Source of the DNA: Malaciobacter pacificus
GTDB taxonomy: Bacteria > Campylobacterota > Campylobacteria > Campylobacterales > Arcobacteraceae
Length of the DNA stretch: 64,000 nt
Direction of reading: 5' to 3'
Assembly (NCBI RefSeq): GCF_004214795.1
Contig: NZ_CP035928.1
Span: 744,001 to 808,000, forward strand
Shown here: positions 19,857-28,307 of the stretch, piece by piece
Numbering within the stretch: the first letter of the stretch is position 1
How the letters are laid out: each line of letters opens with the position of its first letter
Made by a program: the position numbers and the translations under genes
Notes under the pieces: generated by a model
Databases searched by the model: none
The model's input: only the letters and a program-made list of their open reading frames with translations
What the model was told of the DNA's origin: nothing

Positions 19857-20960
19857 ATGGGATTAGGTGTAGGAATAGTAGGACTTCCAAATGTAGGTAA
19901 ATCAACAACTTTTAATGCATTAACAAAAGCACAAAATGCAGAAGCACAAAACTATCCGTTTTGTACAATTGAACCAAATAAAGCGATTGTTCCAGTTCCT
20001 GATAAAAGATTAGATGAATTAGCAAAAATTGTTAATCCTGATAAAATTCAACATTCAACTATTGATTTTGTTGATATTGCAGGACTTGTTAGAGGAGCTT
20101 CAAAGGGTGAGGGTTTAGGGAATCAATTTTTATCTAACATTAGAGAAGTTGAAGTAATCTTACATATGGTTAGATGTTTTGATGATGGTAATATTACTCA
20201 CGTAGAAGGTGATGTTGATCCAATTAGAGATATTGAAATTATTGAAACAGAATTAATTTATGCAGATATAACTCAAGTTGAGAAAAAAATTGAAAGATTG
20301 AAAAAACAAGCAAAAGCTTCTAAAGAAGCTGCATCTCAATTAGTAGTAGCTGAAGAGTTAATGGCTCATTTAGGTGAATTACAGCCTGTAAAAACTTTTG
20401 AAAAAGCTGATGATGATATTTTTATTGCATTAGATAAAGAGTTAAGATTCTTATCAAATAAAGATGTAATTTATGGTGCAAATATGGATGAGGATTCACT
20501 AGCTGAAGGTACAAATGAGTATGTTGAAGCATTAAAAGAACATGCAGAATCTGTAAATGCTGATGTTATTATGCTTTGTGCAAAAATTGAAGAAGAGTTA
20601 GTTGGTTTAGATGATGATGAAGCAAAAGAATTCTTAACTGATTTAGGTGTTGAAGAATCAGGATTAGAGCAAATTATTCATAAAGCTTTTGATAAATTAG
20701 GATTGCAATCATATTTTACAGCAGGTAAAGTAGAAGTTAGAGCATGGACTATTAGAAAAAATACAAAAGCACCACAAGCAGCAGCTGTTATTCATAATGA
20801 TTTTGAAAAGGGATTTATTAAAGCAGAAGTAATCTCTTATGAGGACTTTGTTAGTCTTGGTGGAGAAGCAAAATGTAAAGAAGCTGGAAAGTTAAGACTT
20901 GAAGGTAAAGATTATGTTGTGCAAGATGGTGATGTAATGCACTTTAGATTTAATGTTTAA
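19857..20960 (+). CDS. ychF: Ribosome-associated ATPase/GTPase, Obg family
   Basis: A translation-associated P-loop NTPase (OLA1/YchF) that prefers ATP. The 367 residues show the P-loop GLPNVGKSTTFN (about 9-20), switch II DIAGLVRGASKGEGLGNQF, a coiled-coil insert (about 125-165) and a C-terminal TGS domain (TAGKVEVRAWTIRKNTKAPQAA region). The altered G4 motif, typical of the family, reads CAKIEEEL rather than NKxD. The ATG follows AAAGGATT. In Campylobacter it follows pepA directly; here a signalling block has been placed between them. Confidence 0.96.
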   Translation: MGLGVGIVGLPNVGKSTTFNALTKAQNAEAQNYPFCTIEPNKAIVPVPDKRLDELAKIVNPDKIQHSTIDFVDIAGLVRGASKGEGLGNQFLSNIREVEVILHMVRCFDDGNITHVEGDVDPIRDIEIIETELIYADITQVEKKIERLKKQAKASKEAASQLVVAEELMAHLGELQPVKTFEKADDDIFIALDKELRFLSNKDVIYGANMDEDSLAEGTNEYVEALKEHAESVNADVIMLCAKIEEELVGLDDDEAKEFLTDLGVEESGLEQIIHKAFDKLGLQSYFTAGKVEVRAWTIRKNTKAPQAAAVIHNDFEKGFIKAEVISYEDFVSLGGEAKCKEAGKLRLEGKDYVVQDGDVMHFRFNV

Positions 20961-21040
20961 ATTTTTTTAAAGTAATTTATAATCCTTTGATAATATTTTA
21001 GTTAAAATAAAAAATAATAAAAAACGTATAGGAGCATAGA

Positions 21041-21865
21041 GTGTCATCTACAAGTATTTTAGAAAAGATAGAATCCCTTCCTCCGCTACCTAAAACTATT
21101 GTTGAGATAGAAGAGTTTAGAAAGAAAAGTGATAAAGAAGTATCAGAATTATTGGAAATAATTGAAAAAGATGCATTAATAATTTCAACTTTATTAAAAA
21201 TTTCTAATTCTGCTATGTTTGGTTTTAGAAGTAAAGTTGAAACTCCAAGTAGAGCTGTTAATTTGTTAGGAATAAATTTTACGGTTTCTATTGCTATTGG
21301 AGGAACAGTTCAAAATATGTTAGCTTCTAACTTAGACCCATATGGTATAAATAGTGATGATTTTATGAGAGCGTCAAATATTTCTTCTACTTTAGCAAAC
21401 CTTTGGTTATCAAAAGTTGATTTTGATTTGAAAGAGGAAATTGTTCTTCCTGCACTTTTACAAGAAGCTGGAAAATTTGTATTATCAGATATACTAATTA
21501 GTGAAAATAAGCTAGAAGAGTTTAAAAACAAATTAGCTCAAACTAAAGATATTGCAAGTACTGAAAAAGAGATTATTGGAATTACTACTTCAGAAACAAC
21601 GGCAAAAATTTTTAAGCATTGGAAGTTAAGTGATAATTTAATAAATATGATAGAATTTGTAGATGATATCTCAAAATGTGATTCTAATTTTAAAACTAAA
21701 GCTAGATATTTAGATATTATTAAAACAGCTTGTTGTGTAACTAGTCCTTTAAGTGATGAAAATATAGAAAAAGCGGTTTCAAAAGCAAAAGATTATGGTT
21801 TTGATACAAAACCTTTATTAAGTGCAATAGAAAAGCTTCAAGATAGATTACTAGACGAACTATAG
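21041..21865 (+). CDS. HDOD-domain signalling protein
   Basis: 274 residues forming a single HDOD domain: N-terminal LPPLPKTIVEIEEF, IIEKDALIISTLLKISNSAMFGF, and SRAVNLLGI, then divergent HD-like helices lacking metal ligands. HDOD proteins are catalytically inert relatives of HD phosphohydrolases, used as adaptors in c-di-GMP, chemotaxis and stress signalling. The start is GTG at 21041, with TAGGAGCATAGA upstream; the protein then begins MSSTSILEKIESLPPLPK. It overlaps the convergent recO by 6 bp. Confidence 0.82.
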   Translation: MSSTSILEKIESLPPLPKTIVEIEEFRKKSDKEVSELLEIIEKDALIISTLLKISNSAMFGFRSKVETPSRAVNLLGINFTVSIAIGGTVQNMLASNLDPYGINSDDFMRASNISSTLANLWLSKVDFDLKEEIVLPALLQEAGKFVLSDILISENKLEEFKNKLAQTKDIASTEKEIIGITTSETTAKIFKHWKLSDNLINMIEFVDDISKCDSNFKTKARYLDIIKTACCVTSPLSDENIEKAVSKAKDYGFDTKPLLSAIEKLQDRLLDEL

Positions 21866-22474
21866 ACCTTGTAGTAGAATATCCCAAAGGTATTCTATTT
21901 CTTGGTTATTTAAGTTTATTAAATCCTTTTCTTCAAATAAAGATTTTATTTTTTTCATTTCAAAAACTTTTCCATAGGTACATTTTGCATGAACTGGCAA
22001 AAAACCTCTTACTAAAGATATATTTTCTTTTATTTCACTTTCACATAATAAACATTCATAATCGGTATGAATTCTTCCTTCAAACTCTAAAAGAGATATA
22101 TAAGAGTGTATTATAGCTCTTAAAGCATTCTGCTTTTCTAGAATAAATATTAAGTTATCTAAACAATAAAAATAAAAAGGGTCTAATCCTTCTAACTCTT
22201 TTAAATGTGGATAAAAAAGTTTAATATATCTTTGCCAACAATACATTTTTTCATTGTCTAATATCCACTTAAAAGGTATTTGAATTACATCTTTAAGTCT
22301 TGGAATATTAGCTTTTGTTGTTTCAAGTTCGAAATCAATTTTATAACCAATATTTATATTGGAGTGTCTTGCTCCATAAAATCTATATGCTTTGATAAGT
22401 TCATGTTCTGTAAGTAATGTAACAATTAAATCATCATCTTTAACAGGTTTAATATCAATTATATATCCTTGCAT
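21860..22474 (-). CDS. recO: DNA recombination/repair mediator RecO
   Basis: 204 residues, the short form seen in Campylobacterota. It has an N-terminal OB-fold (MQGYIIDIKPVKDDDLIVTLL; YGARHSNINIG), a helical middle, and a zinc-knuckle-like pair (CLLCESE and later HAKCTYG). RecO loads RecA on SSB-coated gaps together with RecR. The ATG at 22474 is 9 bp from the preceding small gene on the same strand, and the pair look co-transcribed. The 3' end overlaps the convergent HDOD gene by 6 bp. Confidence 0.85.
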   Translation of the reverse strand: MQGYIIDIKPVKDDDLIVTLLTEHELIKAYRFYGARHSNINIGYKIDFELETTKANIPRLKDVIQIPFKWILDNEKMYCWQRYIKLFYPHLKELEGLDPFYFYCLDNLIFILEKQNALRAIIHSYISLLEFEGRIHTDYECLLCESEIKENISLVRGFLPVHAKCTYGKVFEMKKIKSLFEEKDLINLNNQEIEYLWDILLQGL

Positions 22475-22483
22475 AAATTAAAA

Positions 22484-22741
22484 TTAATCCTCTTCTTTTC
22501 TCATCTCAATAATCTCATCTAAAAGCTCTTTTGCTTCTTCATCTTTTATATCCCCATGAACTAAATCAGTTAAAATGTCTTCAAAGTCTTTTTTCATCTC
22601 TTCCATCTGTTTTAACTCTTCATTAGCATCGATTGTGTCATTATTTGATTCAATCATTGTTTTTAATTCTTTGATATACTCTTCAATTTCTATTAAAACA
22701 TCTTCTTTAATTAATGTTTCTAATTCTCTTTGAATACTCAT
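22484..22741 (-). CDS. Small acidic helical protein of unknown function
   Basis: 85 residues from MSIQRELETLIKEDVL. An upstream in-frame start would add 14 residues, but AAAAGGTAAC lies directly before this ATG and decides the start. The protein is strongly acidic and predicted helical throughout, with two Asp/Glu-rich segments and no cysteines, membrane segments or known motif. It lies 9 bp upstream of recO and is divergent from ppnP. I do not recognise a family. Confidence 0.65.
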   Translation of the reverse strand: MSIQRELETLIKEDVLIEIEEYIKELKTMIESNNDTIDANEELKQMEEMKKDFEDILTDLVHGDIKDEEAKELLDEIIEMRKEED

Positions 22742-22822
22742 TTTGTTACCTTTTGATTTATTGCTAATTGTATCTAAATGCAACTGCTACTTTACTTCAA
22801 TATATTCATATTTTTTTTTGGA

Positions 22823-22828
22823 TAAAAT
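22823..22828 (+). promoter_or_regulatory. -10 box of ppnP
   Basis: TAAAAT in TTTTTTTTTGGATAAAATATC, 28 bases before the ppnP start and followed by TAAGGAAATTAA as ribosome binding site. Confidence 0.5.
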
Positions 22829-22856
22829 ATCTAAAATATATAAGTAAGGAAATTAA

Positions 22857-23177
22857 ATGGCAGAATTTAATAATGTATCGATTGCAAAAGCTGCAAACGT
22901 ATTATTTGATGGAAACATTACAAGTAGAACTATAGTTTTCCCTGATGATTCAAGAAAAACTTTAGGAATTATGTTACCAGGAGAATATGAATTAAACACT
23001 GTTCATAAAGAAGTTATGGATATTCAAAGAGGTACATTAGAAGTTATGTTACCAGCAGAAGATTGGGTAAAATTTGAAGGGCCAGCAACTTTTGAGATTC
23101 CTGCAAATTCAAAATTTAAATTAAGAGTTCATTCATTAGTTGATTATTGTTGTTCTTTTATTAAAAATAAAATTTAA
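22857..23177 (+). CDS. ppnP: Pyrimidine/purine nucleoside phosphorylase (cupin-like, former DUF1255)
   Basis: A broad-specificity nucleoside phosphorylase of the small cupin-fold PpnP family. The 106 residues span the usual length, with the conserved segments NVLFDGNITSRTIVF, LGIMLPGEYE, and FEGPATFEIPANSKFKL. The ATG is preceded by TAAGGAAATTAA. It stands alone between a divergent small gene and a convergent NosL-type gene, with a hairpin downstream. Confidence 0.88.
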   Translation: MAEFNNVSIAKAANVLFDGNITSRTIVFPDDSRKTLGIMLPGEYELNTVHKEVMDIQRGTLEVMLPAEDWVKFEGPATFEIPANSKFKLRVHSLVDYCCSFIKNKI

Positions 23178-23178
23178 T

Positions 23179-23224
23179 TCTCGGCATTTAATTACAATGC
23201 GATAAATCGCATTGTATTACGAGA
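23179..23224. terminator. Hairpin between ppnP and the NosL-type gene
   Basis: An inner stem ACAATGCGA/TCGCATTGT (23194-23215) nested in a short outer TCTCG/CGAGA pair. It occupies nearly the whole convergent gap. There is no T-run, so it may act as a bidirectional block or RNA end stabiliser rather than a classical terminator. Confidence 0.5.
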
Positions 23225-23226
23225 GT

Positions 23227-24318
23227 TTAGTAAAGCATACTTTCTTTAATCTCTTCAAATTTTAAAACTTTTTTACCAAAATGATCATTTAAAAACTTTT
23301 GAGCTTTCTCTTTTGAAACAAAAGGTATTAATTCTTCACCCATAGGTCCATAGATATTTGAGCCAATTACATAAAATGCTTCTTTTGCACTAATAGCATT
23401 TAGTGTATAGTAATCAGTAACTTTTATATCTTTAAACTCATCTTTAGAGTGATTATGTGCAAATTTTGAAGGATTAAAATAAAACTTCATCATATCCTTA
23501 ACTCCATCAAAATAGTGAGTATGGGCTTCTTTTATATTAATACTAGCAACCCACTTTGGATATTTTGCAACAAACATCCCACATACTGGACATTTTGCAT
23601 CTGCTGGTACATTAATGATTTTATTTTTATCAACAGCTAGTAAAGGATTATATAAATAAATAGCAACCGCTTGTTGCATTTGAGGTTTTAAATTTTTACA
23701 AACTTTATTATCTATTAGATACTGTTTTGCTTCACCAATAGAGTTAAATTCTTTACTTACCTCTTTACATAGAGATTCATAAATTTTTTTCCCTTTTTGT
23801 GCTACTTTTATTCTTTTTTGATTAATAGCTTTGTCATCATTTTTAAAGTCATCTTTTGCGATTTTTAATGCTTCATTGTAGTTATGAATCTCTCCTCCAA
23901 ACTCTTTTTGAAACTCTTTAGCTTCCTTTTCACTCAAAAATGCATATTTACTAACCATACTCATAGTTCCTTTTTTTGAACTCCCTACAACATAAAAGGC
24001 ACTTTTGGCATCAATTAGTTCTAAACTATTAGTATCAACTACCTGAACATGTTTAATTTTTTCTTTGAAAGCTTCATCAACTTTTGCTTGACAATGTATT
24101 GAACAGTATTGTTCTTTATGTCCATTTTTAAACTCAGTCACATGATTTGTTTTATAAAATTTTGTTAAGTGCATTCCACATACATTACAAAACTCTTTTG
24201 ATGAGTCACTTTTCACAAGTGTCGCATCCTTTGGGTTTACTGTTTGGAACATCTCTTGGGCATAAGAAAAACTTAATATAGTTGAAATCAAAATTAATAA
24301 AATTTTGTTTTTGTACAT
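23227..24318 (-). CDS. Exported protein with two NosL domains
   Basis: 363 residues with a signal peptide (residues 1-20, cleaved near SYA-QE). Two NosL-like copper-binding modules are visible: the first has CNVCGMHLTKFY and CSIHCQAKV, the second CPVCGMFVAKYPKW and a TDYYTLNAISAKEAFYVIG repeat. NosL delivers Cu(I) for the nitrous oxide reductase CuZ site. The roughly 70-residue middle part (GKKIYESLC ... QAVAIYLY) resembles a small cytochrome c fold without the CxxCH haem site. No nos genes are adjacent. Copper handling in the periplasm is likely; dedication to N2O reductase is inferred. Confidence 0.8.
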   Translation of the reverse strand: MYKNKILLILISTILSFSYAQEMFQTVNPKDATLVKSDSSKEFCNVCGMHLTKFYKTNHVTEFKNGHKEQYCSIHCQAKVDEAFKEKIKHVQVVDTNSLELIDAKSAFYVVGSSKKGTMSMVSKYAFLSEKEAKEFQKEFGGEIHNYNEALKIAKDDFKNDDKAINQKRIKVAQKGKKIYESLCKEVSKEFNSIGEAKQYLIDNKVCKNLKPQMQQAVAIYLYNPLLAVDKNKIINVPADAKCPVCGMFVAKYPKWVASINIKEAHTHYFDGVKDMMKFYFNPSKFAHNHSKDEFKDIKVTDYYTLNAISAKEAFYVIGSNIYGPMGEELIPFVSKEKAQKFLNDHFGKKVLKFEEIKESMLY

Positions 24319-24338
24319 ATTTATTCCTTTGAATGATT

Positions 24339-25480
24339 TTATTCATTATATTTATAAATAGTTAATTTTATGTTAAATAAATCTATACTGTTATTTGATT
24401 TTTCCCATTCTTTTTTGAGATATAAAGTTTTTTATCTACATTTTTTATTATTGAATCAATAGATTCATTATTTTTTTATCAATATCATAAATTCCAATGC
24501 TTAAACTTGTAAAAAATGAAATATTATCATTAAATATAAATTTGTATGATCTTAAATCATGACTAATTTTCAAAGCTACTTTTTTTGCAATATCTGCATT
24601 TGCATTTTTTAACAAAATCGCAAATTCATCTCCACCTATTCTAAAACCTATATCTGATGACCTAATATTTTTTTTCACTATTTCACCAAATTTTTCTATA
24701 ACTTTATCCCCTGTGTAGTGACCATACTTATCATTTATTAATTTAAAGTCATCAATATCAATAAATACAATACTTAAGTAATTATAATCATCATTACTTC
24801 TTTGTGATTTTAACTCTTTGTTTAATATCTCTTCAAATAAATCTTTTCTATATAGTTGAGTTAAAGAATCTAATTTCATCTTTTTTATAATATTATTTGC
24901 ATACTCTACTGTTAGAGTATCTTTCATCATTAAAATTATTTTATAAATATTTAAAAGAGAAGTATATAGTGGTAGAATTTCTGTATATTCATCATTTTCT
25001 AAGAAATAAAATAGATTTTGAATATTGATTGATATTCTTCTTTTTAACTCTTCAAAGAACTCTTTTTTTTCATTTGACAAAATCTCAACTGATTCTATCC
25101 AATTATAAAATAGCTCATCATTTAAAGTGTTATTAAAAGTACCTTTATTTTCAATATTTTCAATTAGTTTTTTTAGCCATATAAATTTTTTTGATAAAAT
25201 ATCCTGAGGAATAATATTTTCATCGTTAATATTTTGATTAAAGAAGTTTTCAATATCTCTTTTATCCTCTTCAATCATTCTATTTAAATAGCCTTTTGCT
25301 GTATAAGAAGACATAATTTTAAAATATTCAAATATCTCTTTTATTAAATGTTCTGTTTTATCATATTTTTGAATATGAAGAAGAAAGTGCTCTTTTAAAA
25401 TTGATGTTCCCTTCATAAAAAGCTTCAAAAGCTTCATCAATATCACTTGATAGATACTTTAATAAGTTGAATTTTGTCAA
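24339..25480 (-). pseudogene. Diguanylate cyclase gene with two homopolymer frameshifts
   Basis: The uninterrupted frame (24448-25446) contains a helical N-terminal region and a GGDEF domain with FRIGGDEFAILL and an I-site RSSD, but both ends are out of frame. Upstream, a TTG at 25480 opens LTKFNLLKYLSSDIDEAFEAF and joins the main frame if one base is removed from the five-A run at 25417-25421. Downstream, adding one base to the seven-T run at 24471-24477 restores the expected C-terminus, ESIDSIIKNVDKKLYISKKE, to a stop at 24339. Either the gene is inactive, it slips at these runs, or the assembly has two indels. The catalytic core itself looks sound. Confidence 0.75.
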
Positions 25481-25547
25481 TATATTCTCTTTTTTTTAAT
25501 TTTGAAGATTTAGTATATAGTAATAGTATTGTATTTAAAATAGAATA

Positions 25548-25581
25548 AAAAAAGGTAGAAGTAAGAACTCCTACCTTTTTT
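25548..25581. terminator. Terminator of the superoxide reductase gene
   Basis: An 11-bp stem (AAAAAAGGTAG with CTACCTTTTTT) around a 12-base loop, 20 bp after the stop codon. A- and T-runs on both sides let it work in either direction. Confidence 0.75.
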
Positions 25582-25601
25582 GTATAAAATAAAGTATTTA
25601 A

Positions 25602-25988
25602 CTACTCAGCAACAGAAACAGTTACAGGAGTTGACTCCCAAATACCGTGTTTAGTACAGTAACCGTGAGCTACTAAGTTTAATTTTTTGCTAGTTGGAAT
25701 AATAGTAAATGTAGTAGTATTATGAGCTTTAACATTTCCTAAAGTTCCTGGTACATATGTAGCTTTTGCTAATAATGTTTCACCATTAAATAAAGAAACA
25801 GACTCAATGTAGTGATCAAAATCATCTGGGTGTGTATATTCGTTACCCATTTTAACAGTTACTTCAAATGGCTCTCCTGCTTTTGCAGTTTCAGCACAGT
25901 GAATGAATGGTGAGTGTCTATCAATTAAGTCTTTTTTAGCTTCTCTCTCAACAGTATCAATATCAACGTATTTATTAATTTTTGGCAT
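25602..25988 (-). CDS. Superoxide reductase (neelaredoxin/class II desulfoferrodoxin)
   Basis: Reduces superoxide to peroxide at a mononuclear Fe(His)4Cys centre in the cytoplasm. The 128 residues lack the N-terminal desulforedoxin domain, so this is the single-centre class. Probable ligands are H25, H53 and H59 (THPDDFDH), and C111 and H114 (CTKHGIWE); the 6- and 3-residue spacings match the family. The usual EKHVP loop reads DRHSP (23-27), so the mobile Glu ligand is replaced by Asp with Arg beside it. AGGAGATA precedes the ATG, and a strong terminator follows. Monocistronic. Confidence 0.88.
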   Translation of the reverse strand: MPKINKYVDIDTVEREAKKDLIDRHSPFIHCAETAKAGEPFEVTVKMGNEYTHPDDFDHYIESVSLFNGETLLAKATYVPGTLGNVKAHNTTTFTIIPTSKKLNLVAHGYCTKHGIWESTPVTVSVAE

Positions 25989-26086
25989 ATTATCTCCTAT
26001 ATAATTATTTTAATGACGGTATTATACTATAATTTTCTTAAAATAAAATAGGACATAATGTATCCTAATTGTAATTTTCAATATTT

Positions 26087-26248
26087 TCAAAGATGTTCAT
26101 TAATAGATTTAAACTTCCAACCTCTATTTTTAAGTAGTTTTATAAAGTTAGTTAAATTCTCTTTTTCATTTAATCTATTTACAAAAATAAAATCATGCAT
26201 AAGTAATATAATTTTGTTTTTACTTTTAGAACGATTATTTTTATCAAA
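26087..26248 (-). pseudogene. C-terminal remnant of a polysaccharide deacetylase-like gene
   Basis: In the 340-bp gap between the superoxide reductase gene and thiL, the minus strand has a 53-codon open stretch. It contains IILLMHDF, then LTNFIKLLKNRGWKFKSINEH, ending in TGA. That pattern (ILLMHD followed by a KxxGxKFxxxxEHL end) is typical of the last strand and helix of NodB-type deacetylases. There is an in-frame stop upstream and no catalytic N-terminal part, so it is a decayed fragment. Recognition is by eye and not certain. Confidence 0.45.
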
Positions 26249-26316
26249 TTAGACCTTTATTTGATCATATTAAAATTTCAAGATTTTAATATAGAATATA
26301 TTTTGTTCTTCTTAGA

Positions 26317-26322
26317 TATAAT
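26317..26322 (+). promoter_or_regulatory. -10 box of thiL, positioned for a leaderless transcript
   Basis: A perfect TATAAT in CTTAGATATAATTGCGAC, exactly six bases before the thiL ATG and with no ribosome binding site. The start point would coincide with the start codon. Confidence 0.55.
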
Positions 26323-26328
26323 TGCGAC

Positions 26329-27150
26329 ATGAATAAAGAAGACTATTTTATAAAACAATTTTCAAAAAATAAAATCATTGGTGATGATGGCGCTGTTATT
26401 GGTAAATATGTTTACTCTCAAGATGCTTTTTTTGAAAATGTTCATTTTAAAAAAGAGTGGATGAGTTTAAAGCAAATTGCATATAAATCAATGATTGTAA
26501 ATATTTCAGATGCAATTGTAATGAATGCAATTCCTAAATATGCACTTTTAAGTGTAGCTATTCCCAAAACTTATTCAAATGAAGATTTAAAAGAGCTAGC
26601 CAAAGGTTTTAAAAAAGCAGCAATGCAGTTTGACATCGAAATTATTGGTGGAGACACAATATCAAATGAAAAATTAGATATTTCAATAACAATAGTTTCA
26701 AAAACAAATAAACCTGTTTATAGAAATGGTATCAAGAAAAATGATTTAGTTTGTTTTACGGGAACTTTAGGTGAAAGTAAAAGAGATTTAAACAGATTAT
26801 TTAATAATGAAAAAGTTTCTAATAAATCAAAGTTTATTAAACCAAAATTGAAGCAAGATTTTTTTTATGAAATTGCTCCATTAATAAATGCAGCAATGGA
26901 TATTTCTGATGGTTTGTTTTTTGATTTGGAAAAACTATCTCAACAAAGTAAAGTAGGCTTTGAATTTTTTTATGAGATTGATGAGTTTAGAGGAACTTCA
27001 GGGGAAGAGTATGAAATACTTTTTGCTTTTGATGAAAAGAATAAAAATAAAATAGAAGAAATTGCAAAAAAACATAAAGTAAAGTTAAATATTTTTGCTA
27101 AGGCCAAAAAAGGAAAATATGAAACAAAAGCTAAAAAGCATCACTTTTAA
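26329..27150 (+). CDS. thiL: Thiamine-monophosphate kinase
   Basis: Phosphorylates TMP to the cofactor TPP. At 273 residues it is shorter than the E. coli enzyme (about 325), as in other Campylobacterota. Visible marks are IIGDDGAVI (metal/ATP site), VNISDAIVMNAIPKYALLS, IIGGDTISN and AAMDISDGLFFDLEKL. The C-terminus retains GTSGEEYEILFAF. There is no Shine-Dalgarno sequence, only the -10 box six bases upstream. truD follows after 16 bp, so both probably share one transcript. Confidence 0.92.
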   Translation: MNKEDYFIKQFSKNKIIGDDGAVIGKYVYSQDAFFENVHFKKEWMSLKQIAYKSMIVNISDAIVMNAIPKYALLSVAIPKTYSNEDLKELAKGFKKAAMQFDIEIIGGDTISNEKLDISITIVSKTNKPVYRNGIKKNDLVCFTGTLGESKRDLNRLFNNEKVSNKSKFIKPKLKQDFFYEIAPLINAAMDISDGLFFDLEKLSQQSKVGFEFFYEIDEFRGTSGEEYEILFAFDEKNKNKIEEIAKKHKVKLNIFAKAKKGKYETKAKKHHF

Positions 27151-27166
27151 AAACTAAGGAAATATA

Positions 27167-28231
27167 TTGAATCAATTACAAAGATACTTAAATCACTCAA
27201 AAATAGATGTACTATTTAAACAAAATAAAGATGACTTTGTTGTAACAGAAGTACCATTATATGATTTTTCAGGTGAAGGAGAACATCTAATAATTAAAAT
27301 TAGAAAAAAAGATTTAGCTACATGGGATGCTATTGAAATATTAGCTAAACATTTAAATTGTAGTACAAGAGAGTTTGGTTATGCTGGATTAAAAGATAAA
27401 AATGCGATGACAATTCAATCATTATCTATTCATAAAAAATATGAAGAGGCTTTGGATAGCTTTGATAATCCAAATATAAAAATATTAGAAAAAACTTATC
27501 ATAATAATAAAATAAAAATAGGCCATTTAAAAGGTAATAAGTTTTTTATTAGACTTAAAAGAGTTAATTTAGTTGATGCAAGAAAAATAGAACAAATTTT
27601 AGGTCAAATAGTAACTTATGGGATTCCAAACTATTTTGGTTTTCAAAGATTTGGAATTGAAGGTGATAATTATAAAAAAGGTAAAGATATTATTGATGGT
27701 AAGTTAAAAGAAAAAAGAAGAAACTTAAAACAAATGTATATTAACTCTTATCAAAGTTATCTGTTTAATAATTGGCTGTCAAAAAGAATTGAAATCTCAA
27801 AATTGGTAGATGCTTTTGAACCAAAAGAGATTTATGAAAAATTAAATTTACCACTTGATATAGTAAAACAGATGAAAAAACAGCCACACCCTTTAAAAGT
27901 ATTACCAGGAGATATGTTCTCTCATTATCCTTATGGAAGAATCTTTACTATTGAAAATCTTGAAGAAGAAGCTCAAAAGTTTTATGACAGAGATAGAGTT
28001 CCAACTGGATTATTATGTGGGAAGAGGGTGAAATTAAGTGAAGGTTTAGCTTTTGAAATTGAAAAAGAGTTTGATGAAAAAACTGGAACAGATGGAGCAA
28101 GAAGATTTGCTTGGGTATTCCCTGAAGAGTTGGAGAGTAATTATAAAGAAGATAAAAATTGGATGGAGTTACAATTTTATTTACCAAAAGGCTCTTACGC
28201 TACAGAAGTAATAGCTGAAATTATACACTAA
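27167..28231 (+). CDS. truD: tRNA pseudouridine(13) synthase
   Basis: Modifies U13 in tRNA-Glu and some other RNAs. 354 residues. The catalytic Asp is D77 in the family motif FGYAGLKDKNAMT; FFIRLKRV and NYFGFQRFGIEGDNYKKG are also typical, the latter marking the TRUD insertion domain. The start is TTG at 27167, supported by CTAAGGAAATA upstream. It is the second gene of the thiL-truD unit. Confidence 0.95.
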   Translation: MNQLQRYLNHSKIDVLFKQNKDDFVVTEVPLYDFSGEGEHLIIKIRKKDLATWDAIEILAKHLNCSTREFGYAGLKDKNAMTIQSLSIHKKYEEALDSFDNPNIKILEKTYHNNKIKIGHLKGNKFFIRLKRVNLVDARKIEQILGQIVTYGIPNYFGFQRFGIEGDNYKKGKDIIDGKLKEKRRNLKQMYINSYQSYLFNNWLSKRIEISKLVDAFEPKEIYEKLNLPLDIVKQMKKQPHPLKVLPGDMFSHYPYGRIFTIENLEEEAQKFYDRDRVPTGLLCGKRVKLSEGLAFEIEKEFDEKTGTDGARRFAWVFPEELESNYKEDKNWMELQFYLPKGSYATEVIAEIIH

Positions 28232-28307
28232 TAACTTTTTTTTCATAGATAATAATTAAGTAAAAATAAGCTAAACTTTTTACATAAGCTTATGAAAAGG
28301 TATATTT

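Noticed and set aside
26058-26252. Plus-strand open frame of 64 codons in the sorA-thiL gap
   Set aside because: Phe/Leu-rich translation typical of antisense reading, with no ribosome binding site; the opposite strand reads as a recognisable deacetylase fragment.
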